DNA from: Aquimarina sp042434915
Lineage (GTDB): Bacteria; Bacteroidota; Bacteroidia; Flavobacteriales; Flavobacteriaceae
Assembly: GCF_042434915.1 (NCBI RefSeq)
Contig: NZ_CP170198.1
Location: 3,596,001 to 3,660,000, forward strand
Length of the DNA: 64,000 nt
Direction of reading: 5' to 3'
Shown here: positions 1 through 8,625 of the stretch, one piece after another
Position numbering within the stretch: position 1 is the stretch's first letter
Layout: every line of letters begins with the position of its first letter
The notes under the pieces: model-generated
Told to the model about the DNA's origin: nothing
The model's database searches: none
Seen by the model: the letters and a program-made list of their open reading frames with translations, nothing else
Position numbers and translations under genes: made by a program

Positions 1-1122
1 AGATCTAAATTAGTTCTATCCTTACTTTTTGTCTTTTTATCTGCGGTTTTATCGGCATTCTTAGATGCTCTTACAGTTACGGCGGTTTTAATAAGTGTCG
101 CGGTAGGTTTCTATGGAGTTTATCATAAAATTCATTCTATGGTAGATGCAGATTTTGATAAGGATGGTACCTTGGACCGGAAAGAATTAAGTGGAGAAAC
201 GCTAGAAAAATTTAGAAGTTTCTTACGTAGTTTAATTATGCATGGTGTAGTGGGTACTGCACTAGGTGGGGTTTGTACCTTGGTTGGGGAACCACAAAAT
301 TTATTGATAGGAGAAAAAATGGGTTGGGACTTTATACAATTCTTCATTCAAATGGCGCCAATCACAATGCCAGTGCTATTCTTCGGGTTACTAACTACCG
401 TACTTTTGGAAATAACGGGATGGTTTGGTTTTGGAGAAAAATTGCCAGCTGTAGCAAGAAGAATAATCGAAAGTTATACAGATGAAGAAGATGGTAAGCG
501 TTCTGATCAAGAAAAGTATGGATTAATAGTACAAGCAGTGTCAGCTATTTTATTGATAGTAGGTTTAGCTCTTCACTTGGCTCCAGTTGGATTTATTGGT
601 TTAGCACTTATTATTATTCAAACCGCATTTATGGGAATTACAGAAGAACATTCTCTGGGTAAAGCATTCGAAGAGGCTTTACCTTTTACAGGTCTCTTGA
701 TTGTATTTTTTGTTGTGGTAGCTATGATTCATGATCAACATTTATTTACACCGATTATTGATTGGGCGCTATCTTTGAAGCCTCAAGACCAACCAGCAAT
801 GTTTTATGTTGCTAATGGAGTGTTGTCTATGATCAGCGATAACGTATTCGTAGCAACTGTTTATATTGGAGAGGTAAAGCAAGCATTTGATAATAATGTT
901 ATTACTAGAGAACAGTTTGAAAAGCTAGCCATTGCTATTAATACAGGTACTAATTTACCGAGTGTTGCTACACCTAATGGACAAGCAGCCTTTTTGTTTT
1001 TACTTACTTCGTCCTTAGCTCCTTTAATTGGGTTATCGTATGGAAAAATGGTAAAAATGGCACTTCCTTATACAATTGTGCTAGGAACAGTAGGGTTGTT
1101 GGGAATTATTTTTATCTTGTAA
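1..1122 (+). CDS. nhaB: Na+/H+ antiporter NhaB, 3' part (5' end outside window)
   Basis: An open frame runs from base 1 without a start; 373 codons are visible. Before the first internal Met (codon at 139) the frame already encodes SAFLDALTVTAVLISVAVGF, a hydrophobic segment with the FLDALT motif typical of NhaB. Further family-like stretches are GEPQNLLIGEKMGW, ISDNVFVATVYIGE and INTGTNLPSVATPNGQAAF. E. coli NhaB is about 513 residues, so roughly 140 N-terminal residues lie upstream. The family exchanges sodium for protons across the inner membrane. An acidic stretch near residues 47-60 (DADFDKDGTLDRKE) resembles an EF-hand-like loop and occurs in homologues. The gene is followed after 60 bases by exbB. 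The family call is strong; the exact start cannot be seen. Confidence 0.93.
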   Translation, partial: RSKLVLSLLFVFLSAVLSAFLDALTVTAVLISVAVGFYGVYHKIHSMVDADFDKDGTLDRKELSGETLEKFRSFLRSLIMHGVVGTALGGVCTLVGEPQNLLIGEKMGWDFIQFFIQMAPITMPVLFFGLLTTVLLEITGWFGFGEKLPAVARRIIESYTDEEDGKRSDQEKYGLIVQAVSAILLIVGLALHLAPVGFIGLALIIIQTAFMGITEEHSLGKAFEEALPFTGLLIVFFVVVAMIHDQHLFTPIIDWALSLKPQDQPAMFYVANGVLSMISDNVFVATVYIGEVKQAFDNNVITREQFEKLAIAINTGTNLPSVATPNGQAAFLFLLTSSLAPLIGLSYGKMVKMALPYTIVLGTVGLLGIIFIL

Positions 1123-1182
1123 TAGCATACTTAACCTATTCAAAAAACGTTATTGTATTAACCTTTAAGTAACAAACACAAT

Positions 1183-1884
1183 ATGATGCATTTACTAACA
1201 CTTGGTTCACTTGCCCAAATAGCCGAGAACGTTGCTCCCGAAGCAGAAGAAAAATCCTTATCAATTATAGATTTATTACTTAGCGGAGGCACCGCTGGAG
1301 TTTTAATAATAGCCATATTATTCGTTTTGCTATTCGTAGCGGTGTACATATATTTTGAAAGAATTTTTGCCATTAAAGCAGCCTCCAAATATGATGAAAC
1401 TTTTATGCATCAAATTAGAGATCATGTTGCAAGTGGTAAAATTGAAGCAGCCAAAATTCTCTGTGCACAAACTAATAATCCAGTTTCTCGTTTGACAGAA
1501 AAAGGCATTTCGAGGATAGGAAGTCCGTTAGATGATATCAATACAGCAATCGAAAATGCAGGACGTCTAGAAATTTATAAACTAGAAAAAAATGTAAGTA
1601 TACTGGCTACTGTAGCAGGGGCTGCACCAATGATTGGATTCTTAGGAACCGTAATTGGTATGATTTTAGCCTTTCATAATCTAGCATCTAGCTCTGGAAG
1701 TGCTGATATGGGTTCTCTTGCCGAAGGTATTTATACTGCAATGACCACTACGGTTGCGGGTCTTGTGGTTGGAATTGTAGCTTACATAGGTTATAATCAT
1801 TTGGTGGTGCGAACAGATAAAGTTGTACACCAAATGGAAGCAACTGCGGTAGATTTCTTAGACTTATTGAACGAACCTGTATAA
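1183..1884 (+). CDS. exbB: MotA/TolQ/ExbB proton channel family protein
   Basis: This 233-residue protein has the ExbB/TolQ arrangement: a first transmembrane helix near residues 28-58 (GGTAGVLIIAILFVLLFVAVY), a cytoplasmic loop, and two later helices. The signature GAAPMIGFLGTVIGMILAF is near residues 145-163, and GIYTAMTTTVAGLVVGIVAY follows near residues 181-200. The family forms the inner-membrane proton channel that powers TonB. ATG codons at 1183 and 1186 are adjacent, so the start is uncertain by one codon. It is followed after 2 bases by exbD and then tonB, so the three are almost certainly co-transcribed. General energising of TonB receptors is the likely role; a link to the receptor gene at 60258 is possible but not required. 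Confidence 0.93.
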   Translation: MMHLLTLGSLAQIAENVAPEAEEKSLSIIDLLLSGGTAGVLIIAILFVLLFVAVYIYFERIFAIKAASKYDETFMHQIRDHVASGKIEAAKILCAQTNNPVSRLTEKGISRIGSPLDDINTAIENAGRLEIYKLEKNVSILATVAGAAPMIGFLGTVIGMILAFHNLASSSGSADMGSLAEGIYTAMTTTVAGLVVGIVAYIGYNHLVVRTDKVVHQMEATAVDFLDLLNEPV

Positions 1885-1886
1885 CT

Positions 1887-2279
1887 ATGAATTTACGTGG
1901 AAGAAACAAAGTAAGCCCTGAGTTTAGTATGTCGTCAATGACAGATATAGTTTTTTTATTGTTGGTGTTTTTCTTATTGACATCACCAACTATTACACCA
2001 GAAGCTTTGGACTTGATTTTGCCAAAGGCAAGTGGTAAAAGTTCAAATGTTCAAAATATATCTGTAAGCATAACCAATAAACTCCAGTATTATATCGATA
2101 CAGAACGCATCAGTCAAAGTAGCTTAGAATCAACTCTAGTAGAGCGACTAGCTGGTACCCCAGAACCTACCATAATTTTGAGAGCAGAAGAAGGTGTGCC
2201 TATTGAAAAAGCTGTGAGCGTTATGGATATTGCTAACAGAAATAAATTTAAAGTAATACTGGCTGTGAAACCAGAGTAA
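1887..2279 (+). CDS. exbD: Biopolymer transport protein ExbD/TolR family
   Basis: This 130-residue protein has a short cytoplasmic N-terminus, one transmembrane helix near residues 19-34 (MTDIVFLLLVFFLLTS) carrying the conserved Asp of the ExbD/TolR family, and a small periplasmic domain ending KVILAVKPE. In this family the helix Asp takes part in proton translocation with ExbB. Length and layout are usual. It lies 2 bases after exbB and 1 base before tonB, fitting one operon for the TonB energy-transduction complex. Confidence 0.93.
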   Translation: MNLRGRNKVSPEFSMSSMTDIVFLLLVFFLLTSPTITPEALDLILPKASGKSSNVQNISVSITNKLQYYIDTERISQSSLESTLVERLAGTPEPTIILRAEEGVPIEKAVSVMDIANRNKFKVILAVKPE

Positions 2280-2280
2280 T

Positions 2281-3165
2281 ATGTTCAATCTAGATACAAA
2301 GTACAAACGTAAATCAATGATGGTAACTATATTATTACATATAGTAATTGTCCTCTTATTGTTTTATGTAAGCCTAAACTATCTGGATCCAGCTCCCGAG
2401 CATGGTATAGCTGTTAATTTTGGTACTTCTGATGTTGGTAATGGTACCAATCAGCCCAAAAAGAAAATTAGAACAACTCCTAAACCACAAGTAACAGCGC
2501 CTGCCGCTATAAAAAAGAATGAAATTGTGGAAGAGACTTCAGAAGTGTCTGAAAAAGTTGTTACACAAGTCAATGAAGCCGCTCCAGTTATAAAAAATCA
2601 AACGGAAACTAAGAAAAAAACGGCAGAAAAAATAGACAAAAAACAAAAGGCTCAAGATTCCAATCGTGAAAACGTTAAAAAAGAAGTAGAGAAGCCTGTA
2701 GAAAAGAAGCCAGAGCCCAAGCCCGATAAGTCAACTTTGGATATTTTAGATAGTTTTGCTAAAGGAGCCAAAGCAGACGGAGAAATAGATGATGGTCAAG
2801 GGAACAATAGTACTTTAGGTGATAAAGGGAATGCTGATGGAGATCCTAGTGCTAAGTCTTATTATGGTACAGGTAAAGGACTTGATGGGGATGGGAACTA
2901 TCGTTTAGGCGGCAGAAAGGCATTAAATAAAGAAAGATTTGTTCAAGATTGTAACGAATCAGGTATTGTAGTGGTTCGTATTGACGTAGATCAACAGGGA
3001 AGGGTTATTAGAGCTACTCCAGGTGTTAAGGGAACAACTAATAATGCAAACTGTCTTATGGAGCCAGCTAAAAGAGCGGCACTTTCAACACGATTTAATA
3101 GTGATGCCAAAGCACCGGTTAAACAAGTTGGAACAATCATTTATCAGTTCGAAATTTCAGAGTAG
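2281..3165 (+). CDS. tonB: TonB-like energy transducer
   Basis: This 294-residue protein has an N-terminal membrane anchor near residues 13-35 (MMVTILLHIVIVLLLFYVSL). A long Lys/Glu/Pro-rich periplasmic spacer follows at about residues 60-150, then a Gly/Asp-rich linker. The C-terminal domain (about residues 205-294) contains GIVVVRIDVDQQGRVIRATP and ends VGTIIYQFEISE, as in TonB C-terminal domains. It would carry energy from ExbB/ExbD to outer-membrane receptors. It directly follows exbD and precedes folC by 6 bases, a gene order I associate with Flavobacteriia. Confidence 0.9.
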   Translation: MFNLDTKYKRKSMMVTILLHIVIVLLLFYVSLNYLDPAPEHGIAVNFGTSDVGNGTNQPKKKIRTTPKPQVTAPAAIKKNEIVEETSEVSEKVVTQVNEAAPVIKNQTETKKKTAEKIDKKQKAQDSNRENVKKEVEKPVEKKPEPKPDKSTLDILDSFAKGAKADGEIDDGQGNNSTLGDKGNADGDPSAKSYYGTGKGLDGDGNYRLGGRKALNKERFVQDCNESGIVVVRIDVDQQGRVIRATPGVKGTTNNANCLMEPAKRAALSTRFNSDAKAPVKQVGTIIYQFEISE

Positions 3166-3171
3166 TTAATC

Positions 3172-4398
3172 ATGAATATCCAAATGAATTATGAGGAAAC
3201 ATTAAACTGGATGTTTGCTCAACTACCGATGTATCAACGTGTTGGTACTTCTGCGTACAAAGTAGATCTTTCAAACACAATAAAACTCGCTCAACACCTA
3301 GGGAATCCTCAAACCACATTTAAAAGTGTTCATGTAGCAGGAACAAATGGTAAAGGCTCAACAAGCCATATGATAGCCTCTGTGTTACAAGAGGCGGGTT
3401 ATAAAGTGGGTTTATATACCTCACCCCATTTAAAAGACTATAGAGAGCGTATTAAGATTAATGGCGAGATGATAAGTGAGCGTTTTGTTGTTGATTTTAT
3501 TGAAAAGAATAAGAGTTATTTCGAAAGTAATTCATTATCATTTTTTGAAATGACAGTTGGTCTAGCGTTTCAGTACTTTTCTGATCGGAAAGTTGATATA
3601 GCAATTATAGAAACTGGCCTTGGCGGTCGTTTGGATTCCACAAATATTGTTATTCCAGAAGTTTCGGTAATTACAAATATAGGATTAGATCATACGCAAT
3701 TTTTAGGAACGACGTTTCAGGCAATAGCCAAGGAAAAAGCAGGAATTATTAAACCTTACATTCCTGTTGTTATAGGAAGATCTCATACTGAAACGATAGA
3801 AGTTTTCAAAACTGTTGCCCAATACAATGGATCAACACTTCACTTAGCCGAAAACATAGTCTCTGATATTCCAACTGATTTGAAAGGTTCTTATCAAAGA
3901 GAGAATGTACGCACAGCTATACAAACACTTTACGTTTTAAAAGATTTAGGATGGAAAATAAATAGTAAGCTTATCTATGCGGGATTAACAAATGTAATTA
4001 AAAACACTGGTTTATTAGGGCGTTGGCAAACACTTCAATTAGAACCTAAGGTACTTGTCGATACAGCGCATAATTTTGATGGACTTCAAATCGTATTAGA
4101 GCAACTTAGTTGTGAACCATACGATAATCTGCATATAGTTTTAGGTATGGTAAAGGATAAAAATTTAGAAGAGTTGCTACCTTTATTTCCTGTTGAGGCC
4201 ACCTACTATTTTGTCAAACCAAATATTCCAAGAGGAATGGATGAAAATAAATTACAAGAATTAGCTAAAAAATTTGAGTTAATAGGAAGTGCTTTTGGAA
4301 GTATAAATTTAGGGTATTCTACTGCATTACAAGCTGCTACAAAATCTGACTGCGTATTTGTGGGAGGGAGCACATTTACAGTAGCAGAAATAATTTAA
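3172..4398 (+). CDS. folC: Bifunctional folylpolyglutamate / dihydrofolate synthase
   Basis: This 408-residue protein belongs to the Mur-ligase-like FolC family, which adds glutamate to dihydropteroate or tetrahydrofolate in the cytoplasm using ATP. The P-loop VAGTNGKGSTSHMI is near residue 55. Other family motifs are GLYTSPHLKDYRERI, IETGLGGRLDSTN, ITNIGLDHTQFLG, EKAGIIK and DTAHNFDG. Length is normal for the family. A second Met four codons later (3184) is an alternative start. It is the last gene of the nhaB/exbB/exbD/tonB block. A poly-T stretch follows its stop, without an obvious stem. Confidence 0.95.
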   Translation: MNIQMNYEETLNWMFAQLPMYQRVGTSAYKVDLSNTIKLAQHLGNPQTTFKSVHVAGTNGKGSTSHMIASVLQEAGYKVGLYTSPHLKDYRERIKINGEMISERFVVDFIEKNKSYFESNSLSFFEMTVGLAFQYFSDRKVDIAIIETGLGGRLDSTNIVIPEVSVITNIGLDHTQFLGTTFQAIAKEKAGIIKPYIPVVIGRSHTETIEVFKTVAQYNGSTLHLAENIVSDIPTDLKGSYQRENVRTAIQTLYVLKDLGWKINSKLIYAGLTNVIKNTGLLGRWQTLQLEPKVLVDTAHNFDGLQIVLEQLSCEPYDNLHIVLGMVKDKNLEELLPLFPVEATYYFVKPNIPRGMDENKLQELAKKFELIGSAFGSINLGYSTALQAATKSDCVFVGGSTFTVAEII

Positions 4399-4416
4399 TT
4401 TTTTTTTGAAAAAGCT

Positions 4417-4446
4417 TTGGTAGAGTGTAAAACTGTGCTATATTTG
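4417..4446 (+). promoter_or_regulatory. Bacteroidota-type promoter of the valine tRNA genes
   Basis: TTG at 4417-4419 is separated by 19 bases from TATATTTG at 4439-4446. This matches the Bacteroidota housekeeping consensus TTG-N17-20-TAnnTTTG exactly in the -7 element. It sits 38 bases before the first tRNA. Confidence 0.75.
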
Positions 4447-4484
4447 CATCCGCAATCAGGGAATAACTGTTGCGAAAATGACAA

Positions 4485-4559
4485 GGGCGATTAGCTCAGT
4501 TGGTTCAGAGCACCTCGTTTACACCGAGGGGGTCGGGGGTTCGAATCCCTCATCGCCCA
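4485..4559 (+). tRNA. tRNA-Val (anticodon TAC)
   Basis: The acceptor arms GGGCGAT and ATCGCCC pair fully. The D-arm contains TAGCTCAGTTGGTTCAGAGCA. The anticodon stem CCTCG/CGAGG encloses loop TTTACAC with anticodon TAC. The T-arm is GGGGGTTCGAATCCCTC. CCA is not encoded. It reads GUA/GUG-type valine codons. Confidence 0.96.
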
Positions 4560-4563
4560 CAAG

Positions 4564-4591
4564 AAAACCCATACAATTGTATGGGTTTTTT
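4564..4591 (+). terminator. Intrinsic terminator between the two tRNA-Val genes
   Basis: AAAACCCATAC pairs with GTATGGGTTTT around an AATT loop and runs into a T tract. This is a textbook rho-independent terminator, just after the first tRNA. The second tRNA may depend on readthrough or on its own promoter; I see no clear TAnnTTTG in the 35 bases between. Confidence 0.8.
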
Positions 4592-4626
4592 AATAAGTTC
4601 TTTTTAGTAATAGTTATTTTTTTAAT

Positions 4627-4701
4627 GGGTCATTAACTCAGTTGGTTCAGAGTGTTACCTTGACAGGGTAGAAGTCACTGGTTCGAATCCAGTATGACCC
4701 A
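4627..4701 (+). tRNA. tRNA-Val (anticodon GAC)
   Basis: Acceptor arms GGGTCAT and ATGACCC pair. The D-arm is TAACTCAGTTGGTTCAGAGT. The anticodon loop TTGACAG gives anticodon GAC, and the T-arm is CTGGTTCGAATCCAG. CCA is not encoded. It reads GUC/GUU valine codons and complements the neighbouring TAC isoacceptor. Confidence 0.95.
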
Positions 4702-4724
4702 CAATAGGGATCAATCCCAATTGT
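4701..4724 (+). terminator. Hairpin after tRNA-Val(GAC), possible terminator
   Basis: ACAAT-A-GGGAT-CA-ATCCC-A-ATTGT forms two 5-bp stems with one A-A mismatch and a 2-base loop, followed by TGTGTTT. The T run is weak. The transposase remnant starts 6 bases later, so the original tail may have been lost. Confidence 0.45.
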
Positions 4725-4729
4725 TGTGT

Positions 4730-6024
4730 TTATGCAAATATTCTGGTTAGTCTGAACAGAAAAAATTCTACATTTTTAACTCCTCTGAATTGTACTCTAA
4801 AGGCTTTGATTTTTGCATTAAAAGATTCTGCTGAAGCATTTGTACTTCTATTTATAAAGTAATTCAAGATAGATCTATAGTTGATTGTTATTGTATTAGC
4901 TATGGTATTAAATACTTTAAACCCTGTTTGTTCCACATCTTTATACCAATGTGCTAGTTTGGTATAAGCTGTTTGGATTGAAGTAGCTGTATTAAATATA
5001 TTTCTCAATCCTTGCACTAAGTTGTACGCCTTTTTAATGTCTGGATATTGGTCAAACAATATTTTGGATCTTAAGTATTGATTTTGTGTCCAATTGTTCG
5101 GTGCTTTATAAAGTAAATATCTACTTCTGGCTAAGAGTTGTTTTCTGGTATCTCCATTGTCAAAGGTTTCTGGATGATGTTCTGTTTGTTTACTCTCGGC
5201 TTGTTGTATTTGTTCATTTTCCTTATCAATAGCTTCTCAACGATGTTTGATTCTGATATCTTGTAATGCTTCTAAAGTAAGTTTTTGTACATGGAAACGA
5301 TCGGTAACCTGTATGGCTTTAGGAAAGCATTTCTTAGCGATAACCTTCATAGAATTGGCCATATTTAGAGTGATTTCTTTTACTTTATCCCTAAGTGGTT
5401 TTGAGATTTTATGGAGTTGTTCTATGATAGGTTCTACTTTGGTTCCTGCTAGTATTGCCACAATAGCTCCTTTCTTGCCTTTTGCACTTTTATTGGTAAT
5501 GATGGTATAGAGTTCTCCTTTAGAGAGTGCCGTCTTCATCTATGGATAAACGTCTGCCTATATTCTCAGGAAAAACCAGCCACTCTTTGGCATGAGACTT
5601 ATCTTTCCATTCTTCAAATTCACTAAGATAATCTCGATATTGACGTTGTAACTTTTTACCATTGACCCCGTAAAAACTGCCAATCGTATGGCAATCATTA
5701 GCCCTGGTAGTTATTAAGTACTTTTAAAGAAGCAGTAAACTCTACTGTCATACGAGTTCCCTGTGCTACTAAACCCCAATCTCTTTGAACAACTTGCTTA
5801 CTTGTTTTATCTAACCAGCCACGACGTTTAATATAAAGATAGACCTTCTTTCCTCGAATAGGAAAATCTTGAATCGTTATTGCTTTATGAAAACCATGAG
5901 AAATAACTATGCGAGACGAAAACCCTTCTGGAATATCTGCTTTTTCTTCGAAATGAAGGTGAAGAATATCTTTTTCTACTTCATGGTTTATAATGTCAAA
6001 GTGAGTAATCAATAGTTCTGGCAA
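4730..6024 (-). pseudogene. ISL3-superfamily (ISAon1-like) transposase, inactivated
   Basis: Three minus-strand pieces in three different frames join into one DDE transposase. The N-terminal piece (6024 to 5698) ends KVLNNYQG. The middle piece contains GSFYGVNGKKLQRQYRDYL and ENIGRRLSIDE. The last piece continues TALSKGELYTIITNKSAKGKKGAI, VTDRFHVQKLTLEALQDIRIKHR, and then the C-terminus ending FFLFRLTRIFA. I see three lesions: a frameshift next to 5698, a one-base frameshift near 5535 directly after the catalytic SIDE motif, and a nonsense codon at 5237-5239 where homologues have Trp (KHR-W-EA). A functional transposase cannot be made. No terminal repeats were identified with confidence. Confidence 0.85.
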
Positions 6025-6159
6025 GAGATCTTACAGTAAGTCAATATATGGATCCAATAGTTGCTTTTTTTTGCAAAGATCATAATCTTATTTCAATCCG
6101 CCCACAACTTTTAGGAATGATCCGTTATGTCCGAGACCCATTTCTCTCATAATATTAAA

Positions 6160-6795
6160 GAGGTAAATTTTCTATCAAGTTTGTTGTCTACAACGGTTAA
6201 ATTATGTTTGGAATCCGTAGCAACTACAAACTTCTTCTTGAGTACGCTTTATAATCCTAATTATTTCATAAGCAAAGCAATATAAGATACTGAATAATAC
6301 AATTCGTTACGTACCAGAGCCTTTTTTATACGTTTACTACCATAGATTTATCTATTTTGGTCAAATAACAAAATAATACGCTTTTTAAGGTAAACCAAAG
6401 AGGTTTTTTGTTTTTTAATCAATGATAACATGAATTCTTACTTACTTCCATACACTTACACAACTTCTCGACAGGATATTTTTTTTTGCAGTCAGTAATA
6501 AACTGATACCTTACCGGTCGCTCTTGAAGAAGATGCTTACTGCCTTTATTAAGATATTCCCGCTCCATAGTAATTTTTCTAAACTCTTTAGGTAAATTAG
6601 CATCTCTTGTTTCTCTTCTGAATCTTCATCGGTGGCTTTTAGTATTCCAGAATCCTTTTTGAACTCTCATCTTGAGCGATTAACTAAATTTTTACCAAGA
6701 TTATATTCTTTACAAATTTCACTTACACGCTTACCTGATAGTACAAGTTCTACAATGGTTCGTTTAAATTCTAAATAGAAACTCCTTTTTTTCAT
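6160..6795 (-). pseudogene. IS3-family orfA/orfB remnant
   Basis: On the minus strand from ATG at 6795 the frame reads MKKRSFYLEFKRTIVELVL, then SGKRVSEICKEYNLGKNLVNRSR, a stop, and EFKKDSG. It ends ILIKAVSIFFKSDR, the usual OrfA layout (helix-turn-helix, then leucine-rich segment) of IS3 elements. OrfB-like text follows in another frame (ERPVRYQFITDCKKKYPVEK, CKCMEVSKNSCYHWLKNKKP, VATDSKHNLTVVDNKLDRKFT) and then breaks off before the DDE core. A stop codon in orfA and several frame breaks show it is dead. Confidence 0.7.
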
Positions 6796-6855
6796 TTGAT
6801 AAAAGTAAAAAGCTTTTAAAAATTGTCACAACAAAACTAGATACTCCAGAATAAA

Positions 6856-7435
6856 CGACCCAGACAAAATCGATCAGCTTCCCATATACAACCTAGCGAG
6901 GGTAAGACCTCTTATTTAAACGAATGCTAGAGTATGGATTTCGTTTGTGATCAGCTATATAACGGTAGTCATTTTAGGGCTTTAACTGTAGTAGATAATT
7001 ATATAGTCGCAAGTGCTTAGCTATTCATGCAGGAAGATCGCTTAAAGGAAAGGGAGTGATGTTGTTCAAGTGATGGAGACTATCACTTTTGGAAACGAAG
7101 TGCTACCTAAACGCATCAAAGTTGATAATGGAAGTGAGTTCATAAGTAAAGTTTTGGACATATGGGCTTATCAGAACAATGTGGAGCTTGACTTTTCAAG
7201 ACCAGATAAACCTACTGATAACCCGTTTATCGAAAGTTTCAATGGTAGCTTTAGGGATGAATGCCTAAATGCAAATTGGTTCTTTTCTTTAGGAGATGCA
7301 CAGGAAAAGTTCGATATTTGGAAAACAGATTATAACGGTTTTATATCACACAGCTCATTGGGGGACATGTCCCCCAATGAGTACATCAAAATAAATGAAA
7401 AAAACTCAGACCCTCTAGTTATGACCAATGCATAA
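6856..7435 (+). pseudogene. IS3-family (IS407-like) orfB remnant, catalytic core
   Basis: The frame begins RPRQNRSASHIQPSEG and reaches MDFVCDQLYNGSHFRALTVVDN. Frame changes near 7002 and near 7050 lead into ETITFGNEVLPKRIKVDNGSEF, DFSRPDKPTDNPFIESFNGS and RDECLNANWF, ending in HSSLGDMSPNEY. These are the DDE integrase-core motifs of IS3 OrfB. A TAG at 6928-6930 sits where homologues have the Trp of WSMDFV. The segment 7070-7435 is an intact 121-codon piece but lacks the first catalytic Asp region, so it is not a working enzyme. It points the opposite way to the neighbouring IS3 remnant, so two separate elements were involved. Confidence 0.8.
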
Positions 7436-7647
7436 ATATGAGAAGAGGTCAATTCTTAGCTATTTTATTCACGATTATATTTTTACTTCGATCTATATAG
7501 ATTTTTAGAAACACCTTATCGTTATCTTATTAAATTAACTGTTAAGATAATTAAGTTAATGTTAATTTTATGAATATAACGCATTGTATTTAAGATAATT
7601 AATTGATTTTTACATTTTACATGTAGTATTATTGTGGTTTTTCCATA

Positions 7648-7678
7648 TTAATTTAAACTAATTCTTTTTCTATATTTG
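7648..7678 (+). promoter_or_regulatory. Candidate promoter of the biosynthetic operon
   Basis: TATATTTG at 7671-7678 fits the Bacteroidota -7 consensus TAnnTTTG. Upstream, TTA at 7648-7650 (20-base spacing) is only a partial -33 match. It is the best promoter candidate I see ahead of the NusG-like gene and the NRPS genes. Confidence 0.4.
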
Positions 7679-7879
7679 TTAATGAACTTATGTTTGACGA
7701 ATCAAGTTTTTAATATTACTTCTTTCTAATTACTACCCCAATTAGTTTAAACTTAAATGATTCAATTATTTAAAACTTTGAATTTTCTTAATCAGTCTGA
7801 GGTTCAGTTTGTTTTAAGAGAGTATGAATTTTAAATAGAAAAAAAATTAATTCTAAAATCTTTATTTTCAAAAGATTTA

Positions 7880-7915
7880 TGTGAGTTGCAATGGCGTAGC
7901 CATGTCAATTACACA
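7880..7915 (+). promoter_or_regulatory. ops-like hairpin in the operon leader
   Basis: ATGGC (7891-7895) and GCCAT (7899-7903) form a stem with a GTA loop. TTG/CAA and TGTG/CACA pairs extend it outward with small internal loops. The centre GGCGTAGC differs from the core of the E. coli RfaH ops site (GGCGGTAGC) by one missing G. It lies about 62 bases before the NusG-paralogue gene, within the presumed 5' leader. That is where a UpxY- or RfaH-type factor would be expected to load. The structure is seen directly; its function is inferred. Confidence 0.45.
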
Positions 7916-7976
7916 CTACATCTCAAATATTAATTTTATTAAACCTATTTAATATAAATCAAGATTTCATTAAATT

Positions 7977-8498
7977 ATGCCAATAAAAATTAAAACTGGC
8001 TGGTATGTTCTATATGTACGATCATGTCATGAAAAAAAAATACATGATATTTTAATTGAAAATAATTTTGAATCTTTTTTCCCAACTATAAAAACGATTC
8101 GTAAGTGGAGTGACAGAAAAAAAATAATTTTTAAACCTTTATTTCCATCTTACATTATAGTTAAAATTAATTCTGCTAAGGATTTTAATAAAGTTCTTAC
8201 TATAGAAGGTTCATGTGCATTTATTCGATTTGGAAAAGAGTATGCTAGAGTTAGGGAAAGGGAGATTCAAAATATTAAAAAATTCATCAATATTAAAGGA
8301 TTATCAGATGTTGAGAACTATAACCTTAAAGAAGGTGAGATTAGAAAAATAGAATTTGGTCAACTAAGTGGTTTAGACTGTGAGATTTTAAAAATCAATA
8401 ATCTTAATAAGATTATAGTTAGAATAGAATCGCTAAAGCAAACTTTGATAGCCACCGTGCCTTCTAACCATCTTTCTATTATTTCAGCTACCGTATAA
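7977..8498 (+). CDS. NusG-paralogue transcription antiterminator (UpxY/LoaP/RfaH type)
   Basis: This 173-residue protein starts with the NusG N-terminal fold: GWYVLYVRSCHEKKIHDIL near residues 8-26, a segment RKWSDRKKIIFKPLFPSYIIVKI near residues 43-65, and FIRFGKEYARVREREIQNIKKF further on. The C-terminal part (about residues 115-173) resembles a KOW-type beta domain (LKEGEIRKIEFGQLSGLDCEI). In this family the N-domain rides on RNA polymerase and suppresses pausing and termination in long operons. It is the first gene ahead of the 54-kb NRPS/PKS operon. Housekeeping NusG normally sits beside secE and ribosomal genes, so this is a specialised copy. UpxY of Bacteroides (capsule operons) and LoaP of Bacillus (polyketide operons) are precedents. 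Confidence 0.85.
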   Translation: MPIKIKTGWYVLYVRSCHEKKIHDILIENNFESFFPTIKTIRKWSDRKKIIFKPLFPSYIIVKINSAKDFNKVLTIEGSCAFIRFGKEYARVREREIQNIKKFINIKGLSDVENYNLKEGEIRKIEFGQLSGLDCEILKINNLNKIIVRIESLKQTLIATVPSNHLSIISATV

Positions 8499-8544
8499 GT
8501 AACCTCATTTCTTATTTTATTTTCTTTTAGCTTAATTAGAAGTT

Positions 8545-8561
8545 CTCAAATCATATTTGAG
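8545..8561 (+). promoter_or_regulatory. Short RNA hairpin in leader
   Basis: CTCAAAT and ATTTGAG pair perfectly around a 3-base CAT loop, 47 bases after the stop of the NusG-like gene and 65 bases before a terminator-like hairpin. A recognition or pause hairpin for antitermination is possible; this is inferred from position only. Confidence 0.4.
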
Positions 8562-8625
8562 TGTAGTCGATGATCGGTCAAATATCTAATAATTTTACAA
8601 TTAAAATTATATTATTTGTTTGAGA

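Larger units (their letters stand above)
7436..7976. other. AT-rich non-coding leader/promoter region before the antiterminator gene
   Basis: No supported gene. It contains two copies of TAAGATAATTAA-like sequence (about 7543 and 7590), a promoter-like TATATTTG at 7671-7678, and one GC-richer hairpin at 7880-7915. If transcription starts just after 7678, the mRNA leader before the NusG-like gene is about 290 bases. Confidence 0.5.

Noticed and set aside
4485..4701. tRNA-Val 3' end as an attachment site for an integrated element
   Set aside because: No second copy of the tRNA 3' end and no integrase gene were seen within the window.
7070..7435. Open frame of 121 codons encoding an IS3 integrase core
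   Set aside because: Upstream text shows frame changes and a stop in place of Trp, and the first part of the catalytic domain is in other frames, so it is a fragment rather than a gene.
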